A stretch of DNA of 29,735 bases from positions 1 through 29,735 of the forward strand of contig CANBTO010000005.1 in assembly GCA_947372405.1 (NCBI GenBank). The letters are read 5' to 3'. A program made the translations under genes and the position numbers. How positions within the stretch are numbered: the first letter of the stretch is position 1; each line of letters opens with the position of its first letter. The stretch comes from Verrucomicrobiaceae bacterium. Lineage in GTDB: Bacteria > Verrucomicrobiota > Verrucomicrobiae > Verrucomicrobiales > Akkermansiaceae. The notes under the pieces are model-generated. The model had not been told where the DNA came from, ran no database searches, and saw nothing but the letters and a program-made list of their open reading frames with translations. Of this stretch, positions 14,913-24,200 are shown in pieces.

Positions 14913-15278
14913 ATGGATTTTGAAACACTCAGCCAGTGGGCCCGCGAGGAACTGGAATCTCTCACCAAAGTCCTGCCGGACGATGTGCGTGAGGCCGCCC
15001 TGAAAGTGCCGGTTTCCATGGAGGAGAAACCCGGTGATGGCGCCCCGGACAACGACCTGCAAGGTGATGAACTCGGCCTGTTCGAAGGCCCGGCCGCGGA
15101 CGACGAGGCGGACTCAACGGAGCTTCCAAGAATCCGGCTCTTCCTCGCCAACCTCTGGGACTGGGTCGAGGGCGACGAACAGGACTACCGCGACGAGGTC
15201 GGCACCACCTTCCTCCACGAACTCGGCCACTACCTCGGCTGGGACGAGGATGAAGTGAACGAGCGGGGTCTGGAATAA
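14913..15278 (+). CDS. Small zincin-like metallopeptidase family protein
   Basis: This 121-residue protein belongs to the short zincin family (DUF1025/metallopeptidase 'zincin_1' type). The C-terminal signature EVGTTFLHELGHYLGWDEDE supplies the metal-binding HExxH (H102, E103, H106) and nearby acidic residues that may give the third ligand. The central part (about 35-70) is an acidic, low-complexity insertion. There is no signal peptide, so it is probably cytoplasmic. The physiological substrate of this family is unknown. It shares strand with the TPM gene upstream and the SPFH gene downstream. Confidence 0.85.
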   Translation: MDFETLSQWAREELESLTKVLPDDVREAALKVPVSMEEKPGDGAPDNDLQGDELGLFEGPAADDEADSTELPRIRLFLANLWDWVEGDEQDYRDEVGTTFLHELGHYLGWDEDEVNERGLE

Positions 15279-15347
15279 TCGCGGACCTTTCCACTTCCTT
15301 TCATTCCGGACAACCGCTAACAGATCCACACCAAACCAAGAAAACAC

Positions 15348-16406
15348 ATGAGCATCCTGAGCTTCATCAAAGGCGAACTTCTCGAAATCATCGAATTCAA
15401 CGACGACTCGCGCGACACCCTCGTGTGGCGTTTTCCGGACGACGACCACGCCATCAAGAACGGCGCCCAGCTCGTCGTCAGGGAAAGCCAGGTGGCGCAG
15501 TTCGTTTATCTCGGCCAGTATGGCGATTGTTTTCAACCCGGCAAACATTCCCTCACCACCGACAACATCCCGCTTCTCACCAAACTCCAGGGTTGGAAAT
15601 ACGGCTTCGAATCGCCCTTCAAGGCGGACGTCTATTTCGTCACCACCCGTCTTTTCACCGGCAACAAATGGGGCACCGCCAACCCCGTCATGATGCGCGA
15701 CAAGGACTTCGGAGTCGTCCGCCTTCGCTCGTTCGGCACCTTTGATTTCAAAATCACCAACCCGCCCGTCTTCCTCAAGGAGGTCGCCGGCACCGACCAG
15801 CATTTCCGGCTCGACGAATTCGCGGACACCATGCGCTCACGCATCGTCAGCGTTTTCAGCGAAGCCCTCGCCTCCTGTGGCGTGCCCGCCCTCGACGTGG
15901 CGACCCGCTACTCGGAGCTCGGTGAAGCACTGTTGCCGATCATCAATCCGCAGGTAACCGCCAAATACGGTATCGAGATCACCACTTTTCTAGTGGAAAA
16001 CGTCTCCGTCCCGCCCGAAGTGGAGGCAGCCATCGACAAGCGCTCCAGCATGGGCGCCATCGGCAATCTCAACGATTACGTGAAGTTCCAGATGGCTGAG
16101 TCCATGACCCATGGCGGCGATGGAGGCGGCTCTCCAGCAGCGGCCGCGGGCCAGATGGCAATGGGCTTCGGCATGGCGCAGGAAATGATGAAGTCGATGC
16201 AGCAACCGCCACCGGCCCACGGCGCCACTCCGGTCAACACCCTGCCGATGGCCGAACTGCTCTCGCCTGCGGAAGCGTCCCAAGTGCTCGGTGTCACCGA
16301 AGCCGATGTGCTTGCCTCCCTCGAATCCGGTGACTTGAAAGGCAAGAAGATCGGATCCGTCTGGCGCATCACCAAGTCCGCCCTGGACGCCTTCCTCGCC
16401 GAGTAA
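15348..16406 (+). CDS. SPFH-domain protein with C-terminal excisionase-like HTH
   Basis: The 352-residue protein starts with an SPFH/band-7-like region of the YdjI ('virion core protein') type: LSFIKGELLEIIEFNDDSRDTLVWRFPDD at the N-terminus and 'NVSVPPEVEAAIDKRSSMG' near 215-235. A Gly/Ala/Met/Gln-rich linker follows (about 245-295). The last 50 residues, LLSPAEASQVLGVTEADVLA through IGSVWRITKSALDAFLAE, look like a MerR/excisionase-type winged helix. SPFH proteins scaffold membrane patches; a DNA-binding-like tail on one is unusual. A zinc-ribbon membrane protein begins eight bases downstream, so the two are probably made together. The combined function is not known. Confidence 0.8.
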   Translation: MSILSFIKGELLEIIEFNDDSRDTLVWRFPDDDHAIKNGAQLVVRESQVAQFVYLGQYGDCFQPGKHSLTTDNIPLLTKLQGWKYGFESPFKADVYFVTTRLFTGNKWGTANPVMMRDKDFGVVRLRSFGTFDFKITNPPVFLKEVAGTDQHFRLDEFADTMRSRIVSVFSEALASCGVPALDVATRYSELGEALLPIINPQVTAKYGIEITTFLVENVSVPPEVEAAIDKRSSMGAIGNLNDYVKFQMAESMTHGGDGGGSPAAAAGQMAMGFGMAQEMMKSMQQPPPAHGATPVNTLPMAELLSPAEASQVLGVTEADVLASLESGDLKGKKIGSVWRITKSALDAFLAE

Positions 16407-16414
16407 CCACGGTC

Positions 16415-17524
16415 ATGGCGGAAGTCAGCGCACTGAAAAAACATCCCTGTCCGGAATGCGGCGGCGATGCCGAATGGAACGCTTCGAAACAAGCCCTCGC
16501 CTGCCCCTTCTGCGGCACCATCGTGCCGTGGGCGGAAGGCGAGAACCCCATGGGAGCCTCCATCGTCGAACACGAACTCGACTCCGCTCTAACAACCACC
16601 GCCGACGACCCGAGCGGCCTGCGCGAGGAGAAGAAATCCGTCAGATGCGAGAGCTGCCAGGCCATCAGTGTCTTCGATCCGGACCGCGTGGCGCAACGCT
16701 GCGACTTCTGCGGCTCCCCCGCCATCGTTCCCGCGGAAAACCTGCCCGGCGCCATCACGCCGGAGAGCCTGCTGCCCGCCGTCATCGCGGAAACCCAGGT
16801 GCGCGACCAGCTCCGCGAGTGGTACCGCAGCCGCTGGTGGGCTCCTAACAAACTCAAAAGCTCCGCGCTGACCGACACGCTGCGCGGCATCTACCTCCCT
16901 TACTGGACCTTCGACGCCCACGCTGACGCGGACTGGACCGCGGAATCCGGCTACTACTACTGGGAATCCGAATCCTACACCGATTCCAACGGCAAGACCC
17001 AGACCCGCCAGGTCCGGAAAACCCGCTGGGAATACAGCTCCGGCAGCCTGTCCCATTTCTTTGACGACGACGTGGTGCCTGGCACCGTCGGCGTCCACAA
17101 CACGCTGCTGAGAAAAGTGGAGCCCTTTCCCACCCTCACCGATCTCAAACCCTACGATCCCGCCTACGTCCGCGGCTGGACCGTGGAGCGCTACCAGGTC
17201 GACCTCCAACAGGCTGCGGAAACCAGCAAGCAGCAGATGGACGCTTTTATCTATCAGCTCTGCGGGCGCGAGGTTCCCGGAGACACCCACCGCAACCTCG
17301 ACGTCTCCACCACCTATCAGGACCGCACGTTCAAGCACATCCTCGTCCCAGTGTGGCTGGTCACTTACACCTACGGCAGCAAGTCGTTCCAGGTCGTCGC
17401 CAACGGCTACACCGGTAAAATGGCGGGCGAGCATCCCCTCAGTTGGATCAAGATCACGCTCGCCGTTCTCATCGCCTTGATCATCGTGCTGATCATCATC
17501 TCGCTCAGTCAAGGCGGGCGTTGA
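16415..17524 (+). CDS. Membrane protein with two N-terminal zinc ribbons
   Basis: The 369-residue protein has two rubredoxin/TFIIB-like zinc ribbons: CPECGG...CPFCG (Cys 12, 15, 30, 33) and CESCQ...CDFCG (Cys 78, 81, 96, 99). A soluble domain follows with IYLPYWTFDAHADADW, a Tyr-rich strand and HILVPVWLVTYTYGSKSFQVV, which is the pattern of the zinc-ribbon proteins often annotated as 'primosomal protein N'-like' by mistake. One hydrophobic helix (about 345-363) ends the protein. Such proteins often sit beside SPFH proteins, as here with an eight-base gap, suggesting a shared membrane complex. No helicase motifs are present. Confidence 0.75.
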   Translation: MAEVSALKKHPCPECGGDAEWNASKQALACPFCGTIVPWAEGENPMGASIVEHELDSALTTTADDPSGLREEKKSVRCESCQAISVFDPDRVAQRCDFCGSPAIVPAENLPGAITPESLLPAVIAETQVRDQLREWYRSRWWAPNKLKSSALTDTLRGIYLPYWTFDAHADADWTAESGYYYWESESYTDSNGKTQTRQVRKTRWEYSSGSLSHFFDDDVVPGTVGVHNTLLRKVEPFPTLTDLKPYDPAYVRGWTVERYQVDLQQAAETSKQQMDAFIYQLCGREVPGDTHRNLDVSTTYQDRTFKHILVPVWLVTYTYGSKSFQVVANGYTGKMAGEHPLSWIKITLAVLIALIIVLIIISLSQGGR

Positions 17525-17551
17525 ATCGGTAATGATGCATGGGAGTTCCAT

Positions 17552-17618
17552 GGAGCGCTGGCTTCAGCCTGCCATTGGACACGCCAGCACCGAACATGCC
17601 GACTGAAGTCGGCGTTCC
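17552..17618. repeat. Paired inverted hairpin element (REP/BIME-like)
   Basis: GGAGCGCTGGCTTCAGCCTG begins at 17552. The reverse complement of the right half begins GGAACGCCGACTTCAGTCGG. The two halves are therefore copies of one small palindrome in opposite orientation. The copies share CTTCAG and differ at paired stem positions (GGCT/AGCC versus GACT/AGTC), so pairing is kept. It lies 28 bases after the stop of the zinc-ribbon gene and might serve as transcript end or mRNA-stabilising structure. Confidence 0.65.
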
Positions 17619-17813
17619 TTGCTTTGGCCCTGCATCAATGAAATCGGCCGCAGCGACGTGCCATTCGAGTCAGCTCCGTTGCACACCCCGTGCAATCTCA
17701 CCGGCTTGTTACGATTGAGGCGGATTCCGGATGGGATTTCAATTCGACTCCGCATTTTTTGCTGCTCAAATTGAATCAACCGGCACGCACCCGGAAACCC
17801 CGAACACCTCCCC

Positions 17814-20081
17814 ATGACAACCCTGCAGCAGAAGGCATCTCCGCGCCTCACCTCCGGCAGCAATGCCGTTTTCGCCTTGAAAAGCATTCCGATGTTGACC
17901 GCCCTGGTTGCGGCGCTCGCCTTTGCATTTTCCGGTTTGCCAAAAGCCAACGCCGGGTTGGTTTATGAGCAGGCGCACAATGGCACCGGCACCGTCTATC
18001 ACTCCGCATGGGTGCCACCGGATGGCACCGTTTATGACGAGTACCTTTGGGACAACTTCACGCTGGCAAACAACCAGGCGATCACCGAAATCCGCTGGCG
18101 GGGCGGCCATGATTCGGCGTATGCCTATCTCGGCACAACCCTGCAAAGCTTCAGGATCCGGATTTACGCATCCATCGCCGGCGGTTCACAACCCGATGTC
18201 GTCAGCACACCGCTTTGCAACTACCAAAGCAGCGGCACCTGTGGCGAAACCCTCGCGGGGGTCTTCGGCAGCACGACGCTTAACGACTACCGGTTCACAT
18301 TGCCATCGCCGTTCCAGGCGGCGGCCGGCACGCGTTACTGGTTGCAAATCACCGCCAACGAAACCGGCATTCCCAATTGGGGATTCGCCGCTGCGAATGG
18401 TGGCAACGGCGCGCATTTCCGCAAACTCGAGTATCAATACCAAAACATTTCCGGAGACACCGCGTTCAGTCTTTACGTGAGCGATGCGGCAACCGCACAA
18501 ATCACGGCAAGCGTCGACCCGGCCGGCACCGGTTCGGTTTCCGGTGCCGGCAACTATCCCGTCGGCGCCAACGCCACGCTGACCGCGACGCCGGCCGCCG
18601 GATACGGATTCGTCAACTGGACCGTCAACGGGACCCAGGTGAGCACCTCTGCCAAATACACCTTCGCCGTGAGCGCCAACCGCGCCCTCGTCGCGCACTT
18701 CGTCCCGTCGTGTGTGATCACGACCAATCGCTCACCCGTCAACGGCGGCCATTCCAGCGCGGGCGGAACCTACAACACCGGTGCCCAGGTGACTGTGACC
18801 GCCACACCTAACAAAGGCTTCACGTTCGGTGGTTGGTATGAGTGGGGAGCCACGCAGGTCAGCATCTCGCCGTCCTATACCTTCACCGCCTCCCAGGACA
18901 TGCTGCTGGTCGCTCAATTCGACCCTCTGCCCGCCACCGCGGTCTTCGATTTCGATAACGCTTCGCCCGGTCAAGGCATGCCGGGAACCCAGAGCGCATC
19001 CGGTTTGACGGCCACCTTCAGCGCGACAAGCGGCAACTGGTATGTCACCAACACGATCTATTACTGGGTGCCTCTGGATTTTTCCGGAAACTTCCTCTCG
19101 CCGACCGGATTCCCGTCGGCAGCCGCGAAACTCCAAATCACCTTCGATCACCCGCTGACGGATGTGAAGATCGACTTCGTGACGGCTGAACTGGCGGCTG
19201 ACTATGACACCGCCCCGCTGGTTCGCATCACCGCCTATCAAGGCAGCATCGCCAAGCCTCCCGTCGGCAGCGCCAGCGCCCGCGGCGCATGGCTTTCTGG
19301 ATCCTATCCCGAAGGATCCGTCGGCTTCTCCTCAGCCACTCCCTTCGACGTGATCACGATCGACATCCCGACGAGCCAGGGCTACCCGGTGAGCAATCTG
19401 CTGTTTCTGGACAATCTGATCGCCGTGCAGGCCATGGTCGCGATCACGGCGGCGGCCTCGCCTCCTGAAGGTGGAAGCGTGACCGGAACCGGAAGCTATC
19501 CGCTCTCGATCGATGTCACACTCAGCGCCTGTCCGAATCCCGGTTTCATCTTCCTGAACTGGACCGAAAACGGCACGCCTGTGAGCGCTCTCCCGGACTA
19601 CACGTTCACCGCGACGGCAAACCGCGGCCTAGTCGCCAACTTCGCACCGGGAGCGACCATTCAGGCAACAATCGCACCAAGCGGAGGCGGAACCATCAGC
19701 GGCGGCGGGCCCTATCTGATGAACACACCTGTCACCCTAACAGCCACGCCGGACGCCGGCTACAGGTTCGTGAACTGGACGGAGAACGGAGTCGAACTCA
19801 GCACCGATCCCAATCTCAGCTTCATCGCAACGGCCGACCGCAACGTCGAAGCGAACTTCGCGCTCATCATCCCCCAATTACAGACCTCCTCCTCCACCGC
19901 GGGCCAGATGGTCATCGCGTGGCCGAGCGACCTGCCGGGCTGGGTGCTTGAGACAAGTCCGGACCTGAGTCCGGGAAGCTGGACGCCCTCGGCACTCCCG
20001 GTGAACGTCAACGGAACCAACTGCGAGGTGACCGTTCCGGTCATCGGTGGTTCCGCGTTCTATCGGCTGACCCATCCGTAA
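17814..20081 (+). CDS. Large secreted protein with four InlB-B-type repeats
   Basis: The 755-residue protein has an extended signal peptide (hydrophobic core about 26-41, cleavage near A47), a beta-rich N-terminal domain (48-222), two divergent InlB-B-type repeats (about 225-370), a beta-sandwich-like middle domain (about 371-540), two more repeats (about 541-680) and a C-terminal domain. Repeat hallmarks are 'G.Y..G..VTLTATP..GY.FVNWTENG' and '...NR.LVANF'. The C-terminal stretch with GWVLETSPDLSPGSW and GGSAFYRLTHP is a module I associate with secreted Verrucomicrobiota proteins. No LPXTG, PEP-CTERM or catalytic motif is visible. It is probably a surface or extracellular binding protein; the ligand is unknown. 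The preceding 289-base gap holds the paired hairpin and no further gene. Confidence 0.75.
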   Translation: MTTLQQKASPRLTSGSNAVFALKSIPMLTALVAALAFAFSGLPKANAGLVYEQAHNGTGTVYHSAWVPPDGTVYDEYLWDNFTLANNQAITEIRWRGGHDSAYAYLGTTLQSFRIRIYASIAGGSQPDVVSTPLCNYQSSGTCGETLAGVFGSTTLNDYRFTLPSPFQAAAGTRYWLQITANETGIPNWGFAAANGGNGAHFRKLEYQYQNISGDTAFSLYVSDAATAQITASVDPAGTGSVSGAGNYPVGANATLTATPAAGYGFVNWTVNGTQVSTSAKYTFAVSANRALVAHFVPSCVITTNRSPVNGGHSSAGGTYNTGAQVTVTATPNKGFTFGGWYEWGATQVSISPSYTFTASQDMLLVAQFDPLPATAVFDFDNASPGQGMPGTQSASGLTATFSATSGNWYVTNTIYYWVPLDFSGNFLSPTGFPSAAAKLQITFDHPLTDVKIDFVTAELAADYDTAPLVRITAYQGSIAKPPVGSASARGAWLSGSYPEGSVGFSSATPFDVITIDIPTSQGYPVSNLLFLDNLIAVQAMVAITAAASPPEGGSVTGTGSYPLSIDVTLSACPNPGFIFLNWTENGTPVSALPDYTFTATANRGLVANFAPGATIQATIAPSGGGTISGGGPYLMNTPVTLTATPDAGYRFVNWTENGVELSTDPNLSFIATADRNVEANFALIIPQLQTSSSTAGQMVIAWPSDLPGWVLETSPDLSPGSWTPSALPVNVNGTNCEVTVPVIGGSAFYRLTHP

Positions 20082-20153
20082 TCCGCCATAATGCCACGTC
20101 AAACCTAACGGCTTGCCAGTCATGCCACTCAGCCATAAAGCATCTGATAAAGA

Positions 20154-21182
20154 ATGATCACGGAAGAGGGCATGCGTCTTGGTCAGCACTGGGATCGAAT
20201 GGGTCCGGGTGCACTGGACCGCTACTTGATACAAGATGTGGAGCATCCTGCCTACAATCCCCAAAGCGTGCTGATCCGGGCATTCATCATTGACCGGATG
20301 TTTCCACGGGAGGCAACTCGGATCATTGAGGCGGAGCTCTATTATTCGGCCTGTGCTTCATTTGCCCTATGCGGGAATCGCGAAGGGTGGTTCGCCCCGC
20401 TTTACCACACACTCACGCATGGATCCCCGGGATACGATCTGCCCCCATTTCTCCGGAAAGAGTATCGGGACCGCTTCAATTCATATTTTGATGTGTCAGA
20501 TCTTTATGACAATCTTGCGATTTGTCTTTCGGTGGGCTTCGACAACTTTTCCAGCCCGTTTGAGGAAATTTGGAGAGACTTCCTCAAAGGCCGCCAGTTC
20601 CGAAGCTGCCAATTGGTCGAGTTGGGGTGCGGATCGGCAAACGATTACCGCATGTGGTCCGCCTGTGGTGTCTCATCACTTCTTGAATACAGCGGAATCG
20701 ACGTGTCGAAGGAGAACATTGGCAACGCGCAAAGGCGGTTTCGAGATGAGACGTTTCTCGTTGATGACATCTGCTCGATTGATGCAGGGGATCAATCATT
20801 TGATGTCACGGTCGCGTTTGATGTCTATGAGCACCTTTCTCCATCGTCCCTCACCACTGCGTTGAGCGAGAGCCTGCGCGTCACCCGGGATGAGTGCTGG
20901 ATGTCCTTCTTCAACGCGGCTGACACTCCCCAACACACTTTCCTGGAGGTGGATGATTATCACTGGAACACCCTGAGCATTTCCTTGCTCGAAGAAGAAG
21001 TCAGGGTTTCCGGTTTCGATGTGGAGATCTATTCCGTTCCTGAGATTCTTGAAGCCCGATTCGAAGGATATCATCACTACAACCGCGAAGCGCATATACT
21101 CGCCGCCACCCGAAAACAGGCTATTGGGGAGCAAAATGCCGTTAAAACCCAACGATCATGCCGTGACACGGCGGCGGGTTGA
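20154..21182 (+). CDS. Class I SAM-dependent methyltransferase, orphan
   Basis: The 342-residue protein has the SAM-binding motif I LVELGCGSANDYRMW (about 159-173), an acidic motif II region 'YSGIDVSKENIGNAQRRF', and 'DQSFDVTVAFDVYEHLSPSS' for motifs III-IV, all typical of class I methyltransferases. The N-terminal 150 residues and the C-terminus are not recognisable and may select the substrate. GC content is visibly lower than in neighbouring genes, and the codon choice (ATT, TTT, TAT) differs, which suggests horizontal transfer. It stands alone, convergent with the ThuA-fusion gene 23 bases downstream. The start at 20154 is the longest; an ATG seven codons in (20172) is also possible. Confidence 0.75.
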   Translation: MITEEGMRLGQHWDRMGPGALDRYLIQDVEHPAYNPQSVLIRAFIIDRMFPREATRIIEAELYYSACASFALCGNREGWFAPLYHTLTHGSPGYDLPPFLRKEYRDRFNSYFDVSDLYDNLAICLSVGFDNFSSPFEEIWRDFLKGRQFRSCQLVELGCGSANDYRMWSACGVSSLLEYSGIDVSKENIGNAQRRFRDETFLVDDICSIDAGDQSFDVTVAFDVYEHLSPSSLTTALSESLRVTRDECWMSFFNAADTPQHTFLEVDDYHWNTLSISLLEEEVRVSGFDVEIYSVPEILEARFEGYHHYNREAHILAATRKQAIGEQNAVKTQRSCRDTAAG

Positions 21183-21205
21183 TATTCCGCTATCGGAGAA
21201 GGCGC

Positions 21206-24200
21206 TTACTTCACGTGCAGGATCCCCCGCATGACAAGGTGATGTCCCGGGAAGGAGCAAATGTAAGGGTAATCACCGGGTGTCGCCGGCGCATTGAACT
21301 CGATGACTTCCTCACTGCCATGGTCGATGAGTTTGGTGTGCCAGATGATGTTCTTGTTATCGGGGATGAAACCGTTGGCGAATCCCCCGGCACCCAAGGC
21401 AGTCGCCTGATTGCCCACTTCATCCGCCTTTCCGGGCTGGAGGAGCAGGAGATTGTGCGGCATGAAGTCGGGATTGGCGAAGGTCAGCTTGATCTTCTTG
21501 CCGGCCTTCACGGTGAGCTCCTTCACGTCGTAACTCAACTTCTCAGGAATGGTCGCAATGCGGATCGTGGTGAGTTCCGCCGTATCGCTGATGATTCCGG
21601 ATTTTTGTTTTTTACCATCCTCCTCGTCCTTGATGACTCCGCTCTTCGCGCCCCTGTATTCATCCGACATCAGGTAAGCGACGACCTTCGCGGCATTGCG
21701 CGCGTTGGGTTCCGGTGACTTGAGAACTTCGGCCAGCAACCCGCTATTGGCGACGTTGTGCTGCTCGTGGATCCACAACGCTTCGAGCAGGTGATGCGCG
21801 TCCTCCTTTTTGTCAGGGTTGAACTGCTTCATCCACTTCTGCGTTTCTGCGATCACTTCGCCGCTGTTGCGTCCGCTGAGTTCGATGTGCGTGCGGTGGC
21901 GGATGCCGTCGATGGGTGATTTCAGGTTTTCCAACAACGCGGGGATCGGTTGGCCGGCAACAGCGACCTGCTTCTGCAGCGGACGATCCACCGCGGTGAT
22001 GCGGTAGATGCGCCCGTGGATGTGGTCGCGGTTGGAATCGCGGACATTGTGCTGAAGGTGCCCGATGATGGCATTCTGCCAATCGCTGACGTAAAGCGCG
22101 CCATCCGGTCCGAAAATGGCACCGGTGGGGCGGAAGTTCTTGTCACCGCTCATCAGGAAGCCGCGTGCTTTCTCCTCGGCCATCGTTCCGTCATCTTTGA
22201 GTGTTTTCACGGTGAGTTCCTCACCCGAAGGCTCGCCCCAAACAGTGCCTTTCTCGCCATCGCGCTGGAGATGGTATTGTTTGAGACCGAGGAAGCCGAT
22301 GACGTTGCAGATGAGAAAATCTCCCTGCATGCTCTCGGGGAAGTTCGCGCTGGAGATCACCGTGTGGCCCGGCACCGGGCGTACCTCTTTCTTGAGGAGT
22401 TCATACATCTTGAAGCCCTGCGGATCCAGTCGCACCTGGAAGGCCCGGCCGCTGGTGCCGTCGGTGGCATAGTGATAGCCCCAGTTGTCGAATGAAATGC
22501 CGTGAGAATTCGGACTGTTTGAGGCGTGGAACGAGATGGCGGAACGGCGTGGATCGAAGCGATACATGCCGCTGGCGGTGGATTGCAGGGATGGTCCCCA
22601 GGGACTTTCGAAGTTATGCTGCATGAAGATGCCGCTTTGCCAATACATGGCACCGTCGGGACCATAGACCATGTTATTGGCACCGTGATGGGTGTCGGAG
22701 GTATCGAGACCCTGCAGGATGATTTCCTGCGCATCCGCCTTGTCATCGCCATCCGTGTCTTTCAGGTAGAGAAGCTCCGACTGGCGTGTGACGATGACGC
22801 CGTTGTTACAGAACTCGAATCCGAGCGGATTCTGCACCTGCGCGAATTCCTTCACACTTTTTGCGTGTCCGTGTCCATCGTCTTCAAAGATGAGCAGCGA
22901 ATCCTTCCAGGTTTTGGTTGGCTCCCACTTGGGATAGGAGGGCCACGCCGCGACCCAGAGCCTTCCCTTGGTGTCAAACTGCATCTGAACCGGATTGGCA
23001 AGTTGCGGGAAACGGGTCTCATCGGCATAAAGCTCGACCTTAAAGCCTTTGGCGACCGCGATGCGTTTCAACGACTCTTCCGGACTCAGGTAGGCAATCG
23101 TTCCGATTTTGGCGGCATTCTTGCCGCCTTCTGACAGATTGGAGCCGACAACGAGGGGCTTCGGCACATTGCTGTCATTGACCGTTTTGTCATGCCCGCC
23201 ACCCAGCGCCCAGATGCGCTCGTCACGGTTGGCCGTCATCACATCCAACATTTCAAGCTCGTGCTTCAACACGACTCCGTTGTTCACGCCGTTCACACTG
23301 CCGGCAGTGCTACGACTGCCCCAGACGTCGTTGCCATCCGCAGTGTGATAACGTTGATACCAGTGATAATCCTTGTCCAGGACGGCCTGCCGCAGTTTTT
23401 CGAGCGAAGACGACGCTGCGACCTGTTTGCCTAACAACCCTTTCGCAATCACTTCCGCCAACTGCCTGTCGCCTTCCACGCTCAGGTGCACGCCATTGAT
23501 CGTGAGCGGCGCTTTCGCGGCCTTGAAGAGTTCAAGCGACGGATGAAACAGATCCACGAACGCCACACCGGCTTCCCTCGCAGCTTCCTCAGTGGCCTTG
23601 GTGCAGGCTTCGAGTTGCACATTGTGCGCCTTGCCATCGGGCACGTTGCGATTGTGCGTATCCTCATGCGCAATTGGGCTGAACAGCACCATACGCGGGA
23701 ACCCCTTGCCATCCGGTTTCGCCGCACGCGCATTCTTCACAAACTCGATCAGCCTCTTTTTGTAATCCTCGGCCTTGTTGGTGTAGGATTCGTTGTATCC
23801 AAAAAAACCAAAGATCACATTTGGCTTCACCACCTGCAGATATTCGGTCATCGCCATCTGACCTTTGCTGCGCGGATAGAGATCAGGCTGATCGCCGCTG
23901 ATGCTCATCGTCCGGAAGCGCACCAGGCTGGCTGCCAACTGGCTCTGCAGCAGTGTCTCCATCCACCCGTCATGCTGCATCCGGTCCGGCAACCCGTTGC
24001 CAAGGATGGCAACAACATCACCCTTTCGGAACGCGAATGGCAGCGGATCCTTGTAATCCGCTGGAACTTCCGCGCTGGTGGGCCCCATGCCTTTCGTAGG
24101 CTCGGCGGGCGTCCGGCCGCCTTTGTCCTTCTTCTTCCTGTCGGCCTTGGTCTCGGCGGCAGGTGCCGGTGCGACCGTCGCAACCGGTGTTGAAGCGGCT

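Noticed and set aside
16415..17524. Primosomal replication protein N'
   Set aside because: The zinc ribbons give misleading matches, but helicase motifs are absent and the protein ends in a membrane helix.
17525..17813. tRNA or riboswitch upstream of the InlB-repeat gene
   Set aside because: Hairpins are present, but no cloverleaf, CCA end or known riboswitch core could be found.
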